In this document: in pieces, positions 42,108-49,796 of the stretch
Position numbering within the stretch: position 1 is the stretch's first letter
Layout of the letters: each line of letters begins with the position of its first letter
Origin: Aromatoleum anaerobium
GTDB lineage: Bacteria > Pseudomonadota > Gammaproteobacteria > Burkholderiales > Rhodocyclaceae
Length of the DNA: 64,000 nt
Direction: 5' to 3'
Assembly: GCF_012910705.2 (NCBI RefSeq)
Contig: NZ_WTVG02000039.1
Coordinates: 248,001-312,000 of the forward strand
Notes under the pieces: generated by a model
The model's database searches: none
Told to the model about the DNA's origin: nothing
Seen by the model: the letters and a program-made list of their open reading frames with translations, nothing else
Made by a program: the position numbers and the translations under genes

Positions 42108-43624
42108 AGGCTGTGAAAAATCCCCGGCCAGTTATATGCCGTTGTTATAATTAGGTCTTGCTACGAGGTCTGGATTTGCGCCGATGACGAAGATGCGAGC
42201 ACGGGTGCTGCTGCCCAACCGGGGGCAGATGGAGTTTCGGGCAAGTGACCTGGAGTCACTGCTGCCGGAGGGGCATCGGGCGCGCCTGGTGTGGGCGTAC
42301 GTCGAGCGGCAGGACCTGTCACGGTTCTACGCCGGGATTCGTGCGGTCGATGGCGGGGTGGGCCGCTCGGCAATCGCGCCGGAGATTTTGCTGGCGCTGT
42401 GGTTGTACGCCACGCTCGACGGGGTGGGCAGCGCGCGGGCGGTGTCACGGCTGCTCGAATCGCATGACGCCTACCGCTGGTTGTGCGGCGGGGTTCAGGT
42501 CAATCACCACACCCTTTCGGACTTTCGCAAGGATCAGGGCGAAGGGCTGGACGAGTTGTTGAGTGTGAGCATCGCCAGCCTGATGGCGGCCGGGGTGGTC
42601 AAGCTCAAACAGGTGGCGCAGGACGGGATGCGGGTGCGCGCCAGCGCCGGGGCGGGCTCGTTTCGCCGCAAGGAGAAGCTCGAAGGCTACCTGGAGGCGG
42701 CGCGCGCGGCCGTGGCGCGGCTCAAAGCCGAGGTGGAGGCGGACCCGGCGCAGGCCGAACGGGCGCGGGAAGCGGCCCGGCTACGGGCGGCGAAAGAGCG
42801 TGAAGCGCGTCTTGAGAAAGCGCTGGCGCGGCTGCCCGAGATCGAAGCGATCAAGCAGCGGCAAGGCAAAAACCCCGACCAGGCGCGCGCGTCGATGACC
42901 GATGCCGAAGCGACGGTGATGAAGATGGGCGACGGCGGCTTTCGGCCGGCGTACAACCCGCAACTGGCGAGCGACGCCGACTCGCTGGTGATCGTGGGGG
43001 TCGAGGTGGCCACCGTCGGCAGCGACCAAGGGCAGATGGTGCCGATGATCGAGCAGGTCACCGCGCGCTGTGGTCAGGCCCCCGAAGCTTGGCTGGTCGA
43101 TGGCGGCTACGTCGGGCACGAGCAGATCGAGCAGGCGAGCCGGAGCACCGTCGTTTATGGGCCGGTGCCGCAACCCAAGGACAAGGCGGTCGATCCGCAC
43201 CAGGCGAAGGCCGGCGACAGCGAAGCGGTGGCGGCCTGGCGGCAGCGGATGGGCACGGACGAGGCCAAGGTCATTTACAAGCGGCGAGCGGCAACGGCCG
43301 AATGCGTCAATGCGCACAGCCGCAACCGCGGCCTGCAGCAGTTCCGGGTGCGGGGTCTGGCGAAGGTCAAGTGTGTGATGCTGATCTTTGCTTTGGCGCA
43401 CAACCTGATGCGCATGGTCAGCCTCGCACCGGAATTGCTCGGGGTAGGGACAGGTGCGTCCGCAGTTCCCGGAATCGGGGTTTAAGGGGCGAAAAATGGG
43501 GAAAAACGTCAAATGAACCGTCGATAGCAGCACAAACGATGCAAAAACCCTATCGCGCCCAGCAAAACGGCGTTAACCCCGCTCGCGCGTCTAATCGGTC
43601 CTGCGAACGAAAGATTCACAAACT
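42108..43624 (+). mobile_element. IS1182-family insertion sequence
   Basis: AGGCTGTGAA at the left end and TTCACAAACT at the right end are imperfect inverted repeats (8 of 10 match). CTGAG is duplicated directly outside (42103-42107 and 43625-43629). The 1517-bp length and transposase fit IS1182. The left duplication contains the TGA stop of the lipoyl-domain gene, so that gene stayed intact. Confidence 0.8.
42184..43485 (+). CDS. IS1182-family transposase
   Basis: A 433-residue transposase. It has the N-terminal DUF772-type domain (LLPEGHRARLVWAYVE; ALWLYATLDGVGSARAVSRL) and a DDE core: Asp in QVAQDGMRVRASAG, Asp in AWLVDGGYVGHEQIE and Glu in RRAATAECVNAHSRNRGL. A charged coiled region (about residues 160-230) lies between them. 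No frameshift is seen; it probably encodes an active enzyme. Confidence 0.92.
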   Translation: MTKMRARVLLPNRGQMEFRASDLESLLPEGHRARLVWAYVERQDLSRFYAGIRAVDGGVGRSAIAPEILLALWLYATLDGVGSARAVSRLLESHDAYRWLCGGVQVNHHTLSDFRKDQGEGLDELLSVSIASLMAAGVVKLKQVAQDGMRVRASAGAGSFRRKEKLEGYLEAARAAVARLKAEVEADPAQAERAREAARLRAAKEREARLEKALARLPEIEAIKQRQGKNPDQARASMTDAEATVMKMGDGGFRPAYNPQLASDADSLVIVGVEVATVGSDQGQMVPMIEQVTARCGQAPEAWLVDGGYVGHEQIEQASRSTVVYGPVPQPKDKAVDPHQAKAGDSEAVAAWRQRMGTDEAKVIYKRRAATAECVNAHSRNRGLQQFRVRGLAKVKCVMLIFALAHNLMRMVSLAPELLGVGTGASAVPGIGV

Positions 43625-43770
43625 CTGAGGCCGCACGGCGGTTTCTCGCACGGCACCGCTTCGGACCGCGGCATGAGCGCGCCGCGCGCCCGGAAGGATA
43701 GAATTCCCGGACCCGGCTCTCGCACAGCGCAGGGGCTTTTCCCTTCCCACGACCCGACGGAGGTGCATTC

Positions 43771-44298
43771 GTGTCCAGACTACTCGTTCTCACGGTGATC
43801 GGTGACGATCGCCCCGGGCTCGTCGAAGAGCTCTCGTCGGTCATCACCGCCCATCACGGCAACTGGCTCGAATCGTCGATGGCCCAGCTCGCCGGCAAGT
43901 TCGCCGGACTGCTCAAGATCAGCGTGCCGCCCGAACAGGTGCAGGCGCTGGAGACTGCGCTGGCGAAACTCTCGGCGCTGCGCGTGATGGTGGAATGCTC
44001 GATGGACAGCGCCGCCGAAACCGCCCACCGCCATCGCCGGCTCTCGTTCAGCCTCGTCGGGCACGATCGCATCGGTATCGTTCGCGAAGTCTCGCAGGTG
44101 TTTGCGCGCCACGGCGTCAACGTCGAAAAACTCGTCACCCGCACGTCGACCGCGCCGATGTCGTCGGAGACGCTGTTCCATGCCGAAGCGGAGCTGAAGG
44201 CCGGCGAGCATGTCGATGCCGACGCGCTCAAGGCCGATCTCGAGCGTCTTTCGAACGACCTGATCGCCGATATCAACCTCGACGAATTGGTCGGCTGA
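43771..44298 (+). CDS. GcvR-like protein with two ACT domains
   Basis: A 175-residue cytoplasmic protein with two ACT domains: LVLTVIGDDRPGLVEELSSV near the start and FSLVGHDRIGIVREVSQVFA from about residue 90. In E. coli GcvR binds glycine and antagonises the activator GcvA of the gcv operon. Here no gcvA is seen and the gcv operon has a riboswitch, so its target is open. The start is GTG at 43771 with GGAGG 7 nt upstream. Its stop lies 11 bp from the stop of the convergent GGDEF gene. Confidence 0.85.
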   Translation: MSRLLVLTVIGDDRPGLVEELSSVITAHHGNWLESSMAQLAGKFAGLLKISVPPEQVQALETALAKLSALRVMVECSMDSAAETAHRHRRLSFSLVGHDRIGIVREVSQVFARHGVNVEKLVTRTSTAPMSSETLFHAEAELKAGEHVDADALKADLERLSNDLIADINLDELVG

Positions 44299-44309
44299 AC
44301 TCACTGCGA

Positions 44310-46250
44310 TCAGTAACCGACGCGGTTGCGCCCTTCGCCCTTGGCGCGGTACATCGCCTCGTCGGCGTGCCGCATCAGCGCATCCTCGTCGGCGCCGTGG
44401 TCGGGATACAGCGCGATGCCGATGCTCGACGAGATGCTGGCTTCTTTCCCGTCGACGACGAAAGGCTGCTCCAGCGCCAGGCGGATCTTCTCGGCAACCA
44501 CCGCCGCATCGTGGCCGGACTCGATCTCCGGCAGCAGCACGACGAATTCGTCGCCGCCGCGGCGCCCGAGCATGTCGCTCGAGCGCACTGCGTGCTGCAT
44601 CCGTCTGACCGCTTCGCGCAGCAACTGATCGCCGGCGTGGTGGCCAAGTTCGTCGTTCACGCGCTTGAAATGGTCGAGATCCACGAACAGCAGGGCGAAC
44701 CGGTGGCCATACCGCCTCGCCTGATCCACCGCATGTGTCAGCTGCTGGCTGAACATCAGCCGGTTCGGAATGCCGGTCAGCACGTCGTGCGTCGCCAGGT
44801 GGGCGATGCGGCGTTCGACGTCCTTGCGCTCGGTGATGTCCAGCAGCACGACGATCGCGCCCTTCAACCCGTCTTCGGCGCGGGCAAGCGGAGCATCCGA
44901 CACCAGCGCGGTGAGCAGCTGCCCGTCGCCGCGCACAAAGTCCGTCTCGTAGCGTCTGCCCTGCCCCCTGGCCAGCCGCGCAAGGATCTGTTCACGCTTC
45001 TCCGCCTCGCCGCCTCGCCACAACTCGTCCAGCGGCCGGCCGAGCAATTCCCCTTCGCTGCGCCCGAGGATCTCGGCCAGGCTGGGATTCACGAAAGTCA
45101 GGCGAAATTCCTCATCGGTGGCCGCAATTCCCTCCTGCGCCACATTCACGAGTGTGCTGTACCGGCGTTCGCTCTGCAGCAGCGACGCCGTTGTGCGCGC
45201 CAGCGCCCTCGCGCGCTCGCGGGTCAGCGCAAAAAACCATGTCGTCATGACGAACAGCAATCCGACCATACCGATCGCGGCCAGTTCGGCACCTCGCACA
45301 TCGAACCGCGACGCATAACCCGGCAGCGCCTCGAACCTCACCAGCCACGTGCGACCGGCCAGCGTGAGGTGCTTGACGCTCGCGAATTCGGGCTGCTCGT
45401 CGGCAACCCGGCCCGGATGGCTGTCATACAGCAGGGATTGCGGGCGTTCATCCTGGTCGAAGACCCTCAGGCGCACGCCTTCCGAATGGGGTCCGAGCAT
45501 GCCCTGCATCAGATCCGTCATGCGGAACGGCATATATACCCAACCGTGCAGCGCCCGCCGCCGCTCGTCTTCGCTCGTGGTCGGCATGCCTCTCACGAAC
45601 ACCGGGGTGTAGATCAGCACGCCCGCCTGGACATCGGCAGTCGTTTCCTGGACGAGCGTGGTCTTGCCCGACAGCGCAGCGCTGCCGGTGCGCAGCGCGC
45701 GGTCCATCGCCTCGCGGCGCACCGGTTCGGAGTACATGTCGTAGCCGAGTGCGCGCTGGTTGCGCCAGTCGAGCGGCTCGAGCATGACGATGCTCGAATA
45801 GCCGCCGCGCGGCCCTTCCGGCCACACACGATAGGCGTCGAACCCTTCGGCGCGCAGCGCGTCGATGTGGGATGCGAGCTCTCCGGGTTCGAGCCAGAGC
45901 GCGAAGCCCAGACCCTGAACACCGGGAATGTCCTCTCCCAGCTTGAGCGTACGGACGTACTCACGCCATGTCCGGCGATCGACGGCGTCCGTCACCTCGA
46001 ACAGGCCTCGCCCTCCGCGCAACACGAGGCGGTAGGCAAGAAACCGTTCGTCGATGCGCACCGCGATCTCAGCAGCTTCGGACTCGAACTGGCCGGCGAT
46101 ATCACGCTGATATTCCTCGGATTGCCGTACCCACACCACCCACGTCGCGAGCGCCGCGAGTGCCGCAGCGAGCAGCGTCATCGTCAGAATCCGGCCGGGA
46201 CGGCGCATCGGCCAGCTTCCGGCACTCGCGATGTTAGAGTCGTTGGCCAT
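44310..46250 (-). CDS. CHASE-PAS-GGDEF diguanylate cyclase
   Basis: About 646 residues. A transmembrane helix (ILTMTLLAAALAALATWVVWV) leads into a periplasmic CHASE sensor domain (about residues 60-290), a second helix (IGMVGLLFVMTTWFFAL), a PAS domain (TLVNVAQEGIAATDEEFRLTF) and a GGDEF domain with the intact active site RRGGDEFVVLL. RSSD five residues before it is an allosteric I-site. It should make cyclic di-GMP in response to an unknown periplasmic signal. The ATG at 46250 is preferred; the open frame extends 32 codons upstream. Confidence 0.92.
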   Translation of the reverse strand: MANDSNIASAGSWPMRRPGRILTMTLLAAALAALATWVVWVRQSEEYQRDIAGQFESEAAEIAVRIDERFLAYRLVLRGGRGLFEVTDAVDRRTWREYVRTLKLGEDIPGVQGLGFALWLEPGELASHIDALRAEGFDAYRVWPEGPRGGYSSIVMLEPLDWRNQRALGYDMYSEPVRREAMDRALRTGSAALSGKTTLVQETTADVQAGVLIYTPVFVRGMPTTSEDERRRALHGWVYMPFRMTDLMQGMLGPHSEGVRLRVFDQDERPQSLLYDSHPGRVADEQPEFASVKHLTLAGRTWLVRFEALPGYASRFDVRGAELAAIGMVGLLFVMTTWFFALTRERARALARTTASLLQSERRYSTLVNVAQEGIAATDEEFRLTFVNPSLAEILGRSEGELLGRPLDELWRGGEAEKREQILARLARGQGRRYETDFVRGDGQLLTALVSDAPLARAEDGLKGAIVVLLDITERKDVERRIAHLATHDVLTGIPNRLMFSQQLTHAVDQARRYGHRFALLFVDLDHFKRVNDELGHHAGDQLLREAVRRMQHAVRSSDMLGRRGGDEFVVLLPEIESGHDAAVVAEKIRLALEQPFVVDGKEASISSSIGIALYPDHGADEDALMRHADEAMYRAKGEGRNRVGY

Positions 46251-46467
46251 GCTCGCGTCTCGTTGTGTTGGCAACCGGGTCACGTCCCGGCAGAAGGGAG
46301 CAGGAGTTCGGCACGACTGTTTCTGCTTCGTCGGGAGGTCGGACAACGCAGCTCCGGAGGCGCAACGCGATACGGCCTTGCGGTATCCTTCGCGGTCTTA
46401 CCATTCCTGTTCACCCAGACTCCACAGCCCATGGCCCAATATGTAATGTCGATGCTCCGCGTGAGCC

Positions 46468-46496
46468 TTGACAATCCTAGTGTTTCCGCCAGATTA
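46468..46496 (+). promoter_or_regulatory. Possible promoter of the GIY-YIG gene
   Basis: A perfect TTGACA (46468-46473) is followed after 17 bases by AGATTA, a weak -10. It lies 37 bp before the GTG start of the GIY-YIG gene, at the presumed chromosome/prophage border. The rest of the 282-bp gap from 46251 shows no gene. Confidence 0.35.
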
Positions 46497-46532
46497 CGCC
46501 TATCATGGTAACAAAATGGGGGAACGGATCGA

Positions 46533-47033
46533 GTGGGCCACATCACGGAAAGGAACGGCAGGTGGAGGGCTGAGGTTTGCGTAGATCGAAAACGCAAATC
46601 CAAGTCGTTTGGAAATAGGGATGCCGCCGAAGCCTGGGCGTCGCTGCAAGAAGGCAAGGTCAACGTATCGCCTCACGCTAACAAGTCCGTGTCGAGTCTT
46701 CATTTGTCCGAAGACGAGATTGTCGGAAACGCGCTTCCTTTCGTTCGGCTGTCCGGCATCTACTTCCTGACCCATGGCAGAAATATCGCCTATATCGGGA
46801 AGTCGCGCCACCTGATGCGGCGCGTAGCTCAGCACAACAATAACGGTGTCGAGTTCGATGGGTACTACTTCATCTTGTGCGAAGAATCGAGGGCTGCTGT
46901 CCTCGAAGAGTATTACATCAAGAAGTTCAACCCGCCCATTAACGTCGTATTTCGCAGTGCAGCCCAAAGAGCGATGAAGCCAGACCCTCAGTGGATTGAT
47001 CTTGACGAATTGAGGGTCTCGCTCGCCAAATAA
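46533..47033 (+). CDS. GIY-YIG nuclease with integrase-arm-like N-terminus
   Basis: A 166-residue protein. Residues ~1-37 (MGHITERNGRWRAEV...KSFGNRDAAEAWAS) look like the arm-type DNA-binding domain of tyrosine integrases or an AP2-like domain. From about residue 75 there is a GIY-YIG nuclease core: SGIYFLTHGRNIAYIGKSRH with the Arg in MRRVAQHN and the Glu in AVLEEYYIKKFNPPIN. The start is GTG at 46533. It is AT-richer than the core genes. It could be a phage endonuclease or homing-type enzyme; its target is unknown. Confidence 0.75.
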   Translation: MGHITERNGRWRAEVCVDRKRKSKSFGNRDAAEAWASLQEGKVNVSPHANKSVSSLHLSEDEIVGNALPFVRLSGIYFLTHGRNIAYIGKSRHLMRRVAQHNNNGVEFDGYYFILCEESRAAVLEEYYIKKFNPPINVVFRSAAQRAMKPDPQWIDLDELRVSLAK

Positions 47034-47360
47034 CGGCTCTATTTGCGCTCGTCTGTGGCGTCAACATTACCTCGACGCCTCACTGCAGTCCGCCGCCACC
47101 TGAGCGCAGCGCTCGCCCCACTGCACCATCTGCAGATCCCAGCGCATCATCTCCGCCTCACTCGGGCCGGTCGGCTCCCGAGTTTCTTGCCGATCCAGCC
47201 GAAGACGGCGCGTGGCTGATCGCCTATAGTGCCTGCATGGAGCCGTATGCATTCCCGCTGATCGTCGGCACTGTTGCGCTGGGGATCTGGCTGTTCGACA
47301 AAATCCCCCGAGAGTGGCGCTATGCTCTCGGGGGTTTGATGTTGCTGCTGCTCGTCGGCG
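47034..47360. other. Intergenic stretch without a convincing gene
   Basis: About 330 bp between the GIY-YIG gene and the next minus-strand gene. Short open frames exist on both strands (47067-47252 minus, 61 codons; 47237-47488 plus, with a hydrophobic start). Neither has a good ribosome binding site, and the second runs through a strong terminator hairpin. A degraded small membrane or lysis gene is possible. Confidence 0.5.
47299..47338 (-). terminator. Rho-independent terminator, likely for the minus-strand phage genes
   Basis: CCCCCGAGAG and CTCTCGGGGG form a perfect 10-bp stem with a 10-base loop (47305-47334). On the minus strand it is followed by GATTTTGTC, on the plus strand by TTTG. 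It lies 26 bases after the stop of the 106-aa gene and would end the antirepressor transcript. Confidence 0.8.
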
Positions 47361-47681
47361 CTACGCCTCTTCGCCGAGCGACGCCCGCACAGCCTTGCTC
47401 AGCGACACCAGCGCCGCGAGATCGCTCGATCGCTGCAGCACGCCGGCCTTCACCGTCAGAACCTCACGCTCGTCGGTCAGGACCGTGAGGTCGAGACCCG
47501 TGATCTGCCCCTCTCTCGCAAGATACAGGAGCTTTTCGAGGGTTTTCTCGCATTCTCGGGAACTCGCGGCATGGATCGGAACGACCTTCAGCGTGGGCGC
47601 AGATTTGAGTTCCTGGCGCGGCTTGCGTTGGAGCCGCGCCGGTTGCGGTTGAATGTCAGCGGGTTGAGTAGTAATCTTCAT
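47361..47681 (-). CDS. Phage protein of unknown function (106 aa)
   Basis: A 106-residue soluble protein with a Pro/Gln-rich start and an alpha/beta C-terminal part (EKLLYLAREGQITGLDLTVL; LVSLSKAVRASLGEEA). I do not recognise the family. GGGAG 7 nt before the ATG at 47681 supports the start. It lies 84 bp behind the antirepressor gene on the same strand and before a strong terminator, so it is probably the last gene of the Arc-like/antirepressor transcript. Confidence 0.65.
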   Translation of the reverse strand: MKITTQPADIQPQPARLQRKPRQELKSAPTLKVVPIHAASSRECEKTLEKLLYLAREGQITGLDLTVLTDEREVLTVKAGVLQRSSDLAALVSLSKAVRASLGEEA

Positions 47682-47765
47682 TTCGGAACTCCCTTTCAAG
47701 TCGGTTCTGATTCATCGGCGCCTCAGCGATGCCAGTCGCTGGGGCGCTTTCATTTATGGCCATCA

Positions 47766-48539
47766 TCATACTCTCGCACCAGAAGCGGCATCGCCTTGCG
47801 GTGGTCGACCCGCGCCAGAGCCTGATTGCGGGACCAGCATCGACAGCTTCGCCAGCCCCTTCGGCAGCACCATGACCTGCTCGCACGTCTTCTCGCTTCC
47901 GTCCTCGCGTGTCGCGACGTACACCTTGTGCGTGAGGTAGCCCGACTGGATCTTGTCCTGATAGGCGACGGCGCCCGAACCGCCAGCCCGCCGGTAGATC
48001 CACTTGTTCGCGATCATCCAGTCGATGAGGCGCCGCGGCGGGACGTCGAGATTCTTCGCCGCGTTGGTGAGGTTCAGTCGGCCGTCCGAGACAGCGATCC
48101 GATCGAGTGCCTCGACCTTCGGCGACTGCTCGGCCACCTTCTCTTCCAGAGCGATAACCTTCTCGCTGTAGTTCAGCAGAAGCCCTCGCATCGCGGCGGG
48201 GTCGTTGAGCACCTGCATCGGGTCGCTTGCGGGACGTTGCGCCAGTTCCCAGAACGCCTTGACGAGCCGCTTCTTGAACGCGCGGACGATGTCGCTGTTC
48301 CGCATGTAGGTCAGCAGGAGGGTCGATTGCTGCTCGTTGAGCATTGCGACCTCGCGCTTTTGGGTGCCGCCAGCGGTTTCAAAGGGTCGCATTTCAAATG
48401 CGACCCTTCCAAACTCTTCGAGATCAGCGAGATAGGTCCGCACAAGCTGAAGGACCGCCCGATGTTCGTTCTCGGTTCCATCGGCAATCGCCAAGCTGCT
48501 TGTGACCGCTTGGCCGCCGGTGATGGTGACGATGTTCAT
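47766..48539 (-). CDS. Phage antirepressor, Rha N-terminus with KilA-C C-terminus
   Basis: A 257-residue phage regulator. The N-terminal half matches Rha-type proteins (HRAVLQLVRTYLADLEEFG; FEMRPFETAGGTQKREVAMLNEQQSTLLLTYMRNS, shown in part). The C-terminal half is a KilA-C/ANT DNA-binding domain (RLNLTNAAKNLDVPPRRLIDWMIANKWIYRR, shown in part). Antirepressors of this type displace or inactivate repressors during induction. Its ATG overlaps the TGA of the upstream Arc-like gene (ATGA, 48536-48539), so the two are translationally coupled, as with arc-ant of phage P22. Confidence 0.88.
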   Translation of the reverse strand: MNIVTITGGQAVTSSLAIADGTENEHRAVLQLVRTYLADLEEFGRVAFEMRPFETAGGTQKREVAMLNEQQSTLLLTYMRNSDIVRAFKKRLVKAFWELAQRPASDPMQVLNDPAAMRGLLLNYSEKVIALEEKVAEQSPKVEALDRIAVSDGRLNLTNAAKNLDVPPRRLIDWMIANKWIYRRAGGSGAVAYQDKIQSGYLTHKVYVATREDGSEKTCEQVMVLPKGLAKLSMLVPQSGSGAGRPPQGDAASGARV

Positions 48540-48712
48540 GCCCGCGCCTCCTTCTTCGCTTCGGCTTCTTCGCGGAAACGGCGGACCATCTCGACGAGTT
48601 CCGCGTTCATCGAACGAAAGTTGCGCTGCCCTTGCTCCTGAACCCACAGGGCCAGCGGCATCGGCATGCGAATTTGCCCGCGCCATGCGTCAAGTTTCTT
48701 CTGTAATGCCAT
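48536..48712 (-). CDS. Arc-like ribbon-helix-helix protein
   Basis: A 58-residue Arc-family DNA-binding protein. The beta strand with RNFRSMNAELVEMVRRF and the following helix are the RHH core; Arc of P22 is 53 residues. AGGAG 8 nt before the ATG at 48712 supports the start. It is the first gene of a short minus-strand operon with the antirepressor, divergent from another RHH gene, with an inverted-repeat operator between them. It probably represses its own promoter and thus antirepressor synthesis. Confidence 0.82.
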   Translation of the reverse strand: MALQKKLDAWRGQIRMPMPLALWVQEQGQRNFRSMNAELVEMVRRFREEAEAKKEARA

Positions 48713-48747
48713 GATCAAGGCTCCTAGTTAGTGGCTTAGCGACAACC

Positions 48748-48798
48748 AAGCACACTGCTAGGCTAGCAAAGTGCTTTCTTGTTCGCAAGCACTTTGCT
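48748..48798. promoter_or_regulatory. Operator of the divergent repressor switch
   Basis: AGCAAAGTGCTT (48765-48776) and AAGCACTTTGCT (48787-48798) are a perfect 12-bp inverted repeat with a 10-bp spacer. A third, diverged half-site AAGCACACTGCT is at 48748-48759. They lie in the 102-bp region between the two divergent RHH genes. TTGTTC (48779) with TACTCT 17 bp later is a possible rightward promoter overlapping the site; it would give an almost leaderless message. Confidence 0.75.
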
Positions 48799-48814
48799 TA
48801 GTACTCTGCAGGTC

Positions 48815-49381
48815 ATGAGCACGAAAGACATCCAAACCAACATCCGACTGCCTGAAGATCTCAAGGCGAGGCTCATCGATGCAGCAAAGGAGAGCCAGCG
48901 CTCGATGGGGGCCGAAATCGTCGCCCGCCTCGCTGCGAGCTTCGACGCCAACCCTGATCACGAACAGACGCTGCAGCGGCTGGCCGAAGCGAGCGAACTG
49001 ATCGAGATGCTCAAGGCAGCAGTGGTGCTTCAGCAGCGGACGTCGGACGCCTCGGTTGCGATGGCCGAGTACGCCGCGATGATCTTCGCCGGCGCGATGC
49101 GCAGCGTGCCGAAGGATGTTCTCGAACAGATCCCGGAACTCGATCACGCGCGAACGTTTGCGGACAGATTGGTGGAGAAGGTGACGAAGCGAGCCGGGAA
49201 CGACTCGGTCATCAAGGCGCTGCGCCAGGCAGCCAGTGAGGAGGCGTTCGACGAGACGTTCCAGAAGTCGCTGGAGAAGGTCGGCTTTGTCGCCGAGGAA
49301 CAGGTGCCTACCCCCAGAAAGCGCCGCCCCCGCGGCCGTAGCTTGCCCGCCCCACCCCCGCCCGCTATCCTCTGCTCATGA
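48815..49381 (+). CDS. Arc/Mnt-type repressor with C-terminal extension
   Basis: A 188-residue protein. The N-terminus (TNIRLPEDLKARLIDAAKESQRSMGAEIVARLAASF, shown in part) is an Arc/Mnt RHH domain. A helical region follows (about 50-160), ending in a basic Pro/Arg-rich tail (PRKRRPRGRSLP). It is divergent from the Arc-like/antirepressor genes and likely binds the operator between them, playing the part that Mnt has in P22. Its TGA overlaps the ATG of the next gene (49378-49381). Confidence 0.78.
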   Translation: MSTKDIQTNIRLPEDLKARLIDAAKESQRSMGAEIVARLAASFDANPDHEQTLQRLAEASELIEMLKAAVVLQQRTSDASVAMAEYAAMIFAGAMRSVPKDVLEQIPELDHARTFADRLVEKVTKRAGNDSVIKALRQAASEEAFDETFQKSLEKVGFVAEEQVPTPRKRRPRGRSLPAPPPPAILCS

Positions 49382-49617
49382 GCACAATCTCTTTCGACAC
49401 CTTGGAAGCCACCCGCAAGCTGCGAGACGCCGGTTTCGACGAGAAGCAGGCTGAAACCGTGGTTCGGGTGCTGTCGGACGCGCAATCCAATCTCGTCACG
49501 CGCGAGCATTTCGACGCCAAGCTCGCGGTAGTCGAAGTCAAGATGGACAAGCTGTCCTGGATGCTCGGCGCTGTTCTTGCCGTCGCAATCGCCAACTTCG
49601 CGAAGCAGTTTTTCTGA
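49378..49617 (+). CDS. DUF1640-like small coiled-coil membrane protein
   Basis: A 79-residue protein that resembles DUF1640/CCDC90-type proteins. An N-terminal helical pair (ISFDTLEATRKLRDAGFDEKQAETVV, shown in part), a central coiled coil and a C-terminal membrane helix (WMLGAVLAVAIANFAKQFF) are visible. Its start overlaps the repressor stop (ATGA), so it is coexpressed with the repressor in the lysogen. A lysogenic-conversion or exclusion role is possible but not shown. Confidence 0.68.
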   Translation: MSTISFDTLEATRKLRDAGFDEKQAETVVRVLSDAQSNLVTREHFDAKLAVVEVKMDKLSWMLGAVLAVAIANFAKQFF

Positions 49618-49697
49618 ACGGCGGCTCCATGTGCGAAGCGCGCCTCGAAGGAGCCGCCGGCATCGGCATCATTGCGGCGTTGATGAGGCTGGGGTGA

Positions 49698-49796
49698 TCA
49701 GTCGTCGTCCTGCTTCTGGCTGATCTTCTTGCCGATCCAGGCAAAGCCGCACCATATGGCGCCGAGCCACACGAAGCAGATCAGCGCCTCGATCAT
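49698..49796 (-). CDS. 32-residue membrane peptide coupled to the polyvalent protein gene
   Basis: A tiny gene encoding MIEALICFVWLGAIWC followed by GFAWIGKKISQKQDDD: one hydrophobic helix with a charged C-terminus. Its ATG (49796) overlaps the TGA of the 2365-aa gene in an ATGA junction, supporting real translation. Small membrane peptides of this kind are common in tailed phages; a lysis or injection-related role is only a guess. Confidence 0.6.
   Translation of the reverse strand: MIEALICFVWLGAIWCGFAWIGKKISQKQDDD

Noticed and set aside
46251-46532. Search for a tRNA-type or direct-repeat attachment site
   Set aside because: No tRNA gene or clear core repeat is visible, and the other prophage end is outside the window.
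47067-47252. Minus-strand 61-codon frame, possibly Rz1-like
   Set aside because: No signal peptide or lipobox and no ribosome binding site; only weak resemblance in the last residues.
47237-47488. Plus-strand 83-codon frame with a hydrophobic N-terminus
   Set aside because: It runs through a perfect 10-bp terminator hairpin and into the antisense of a gene with a good ribosome binding site; it has no such site itself.
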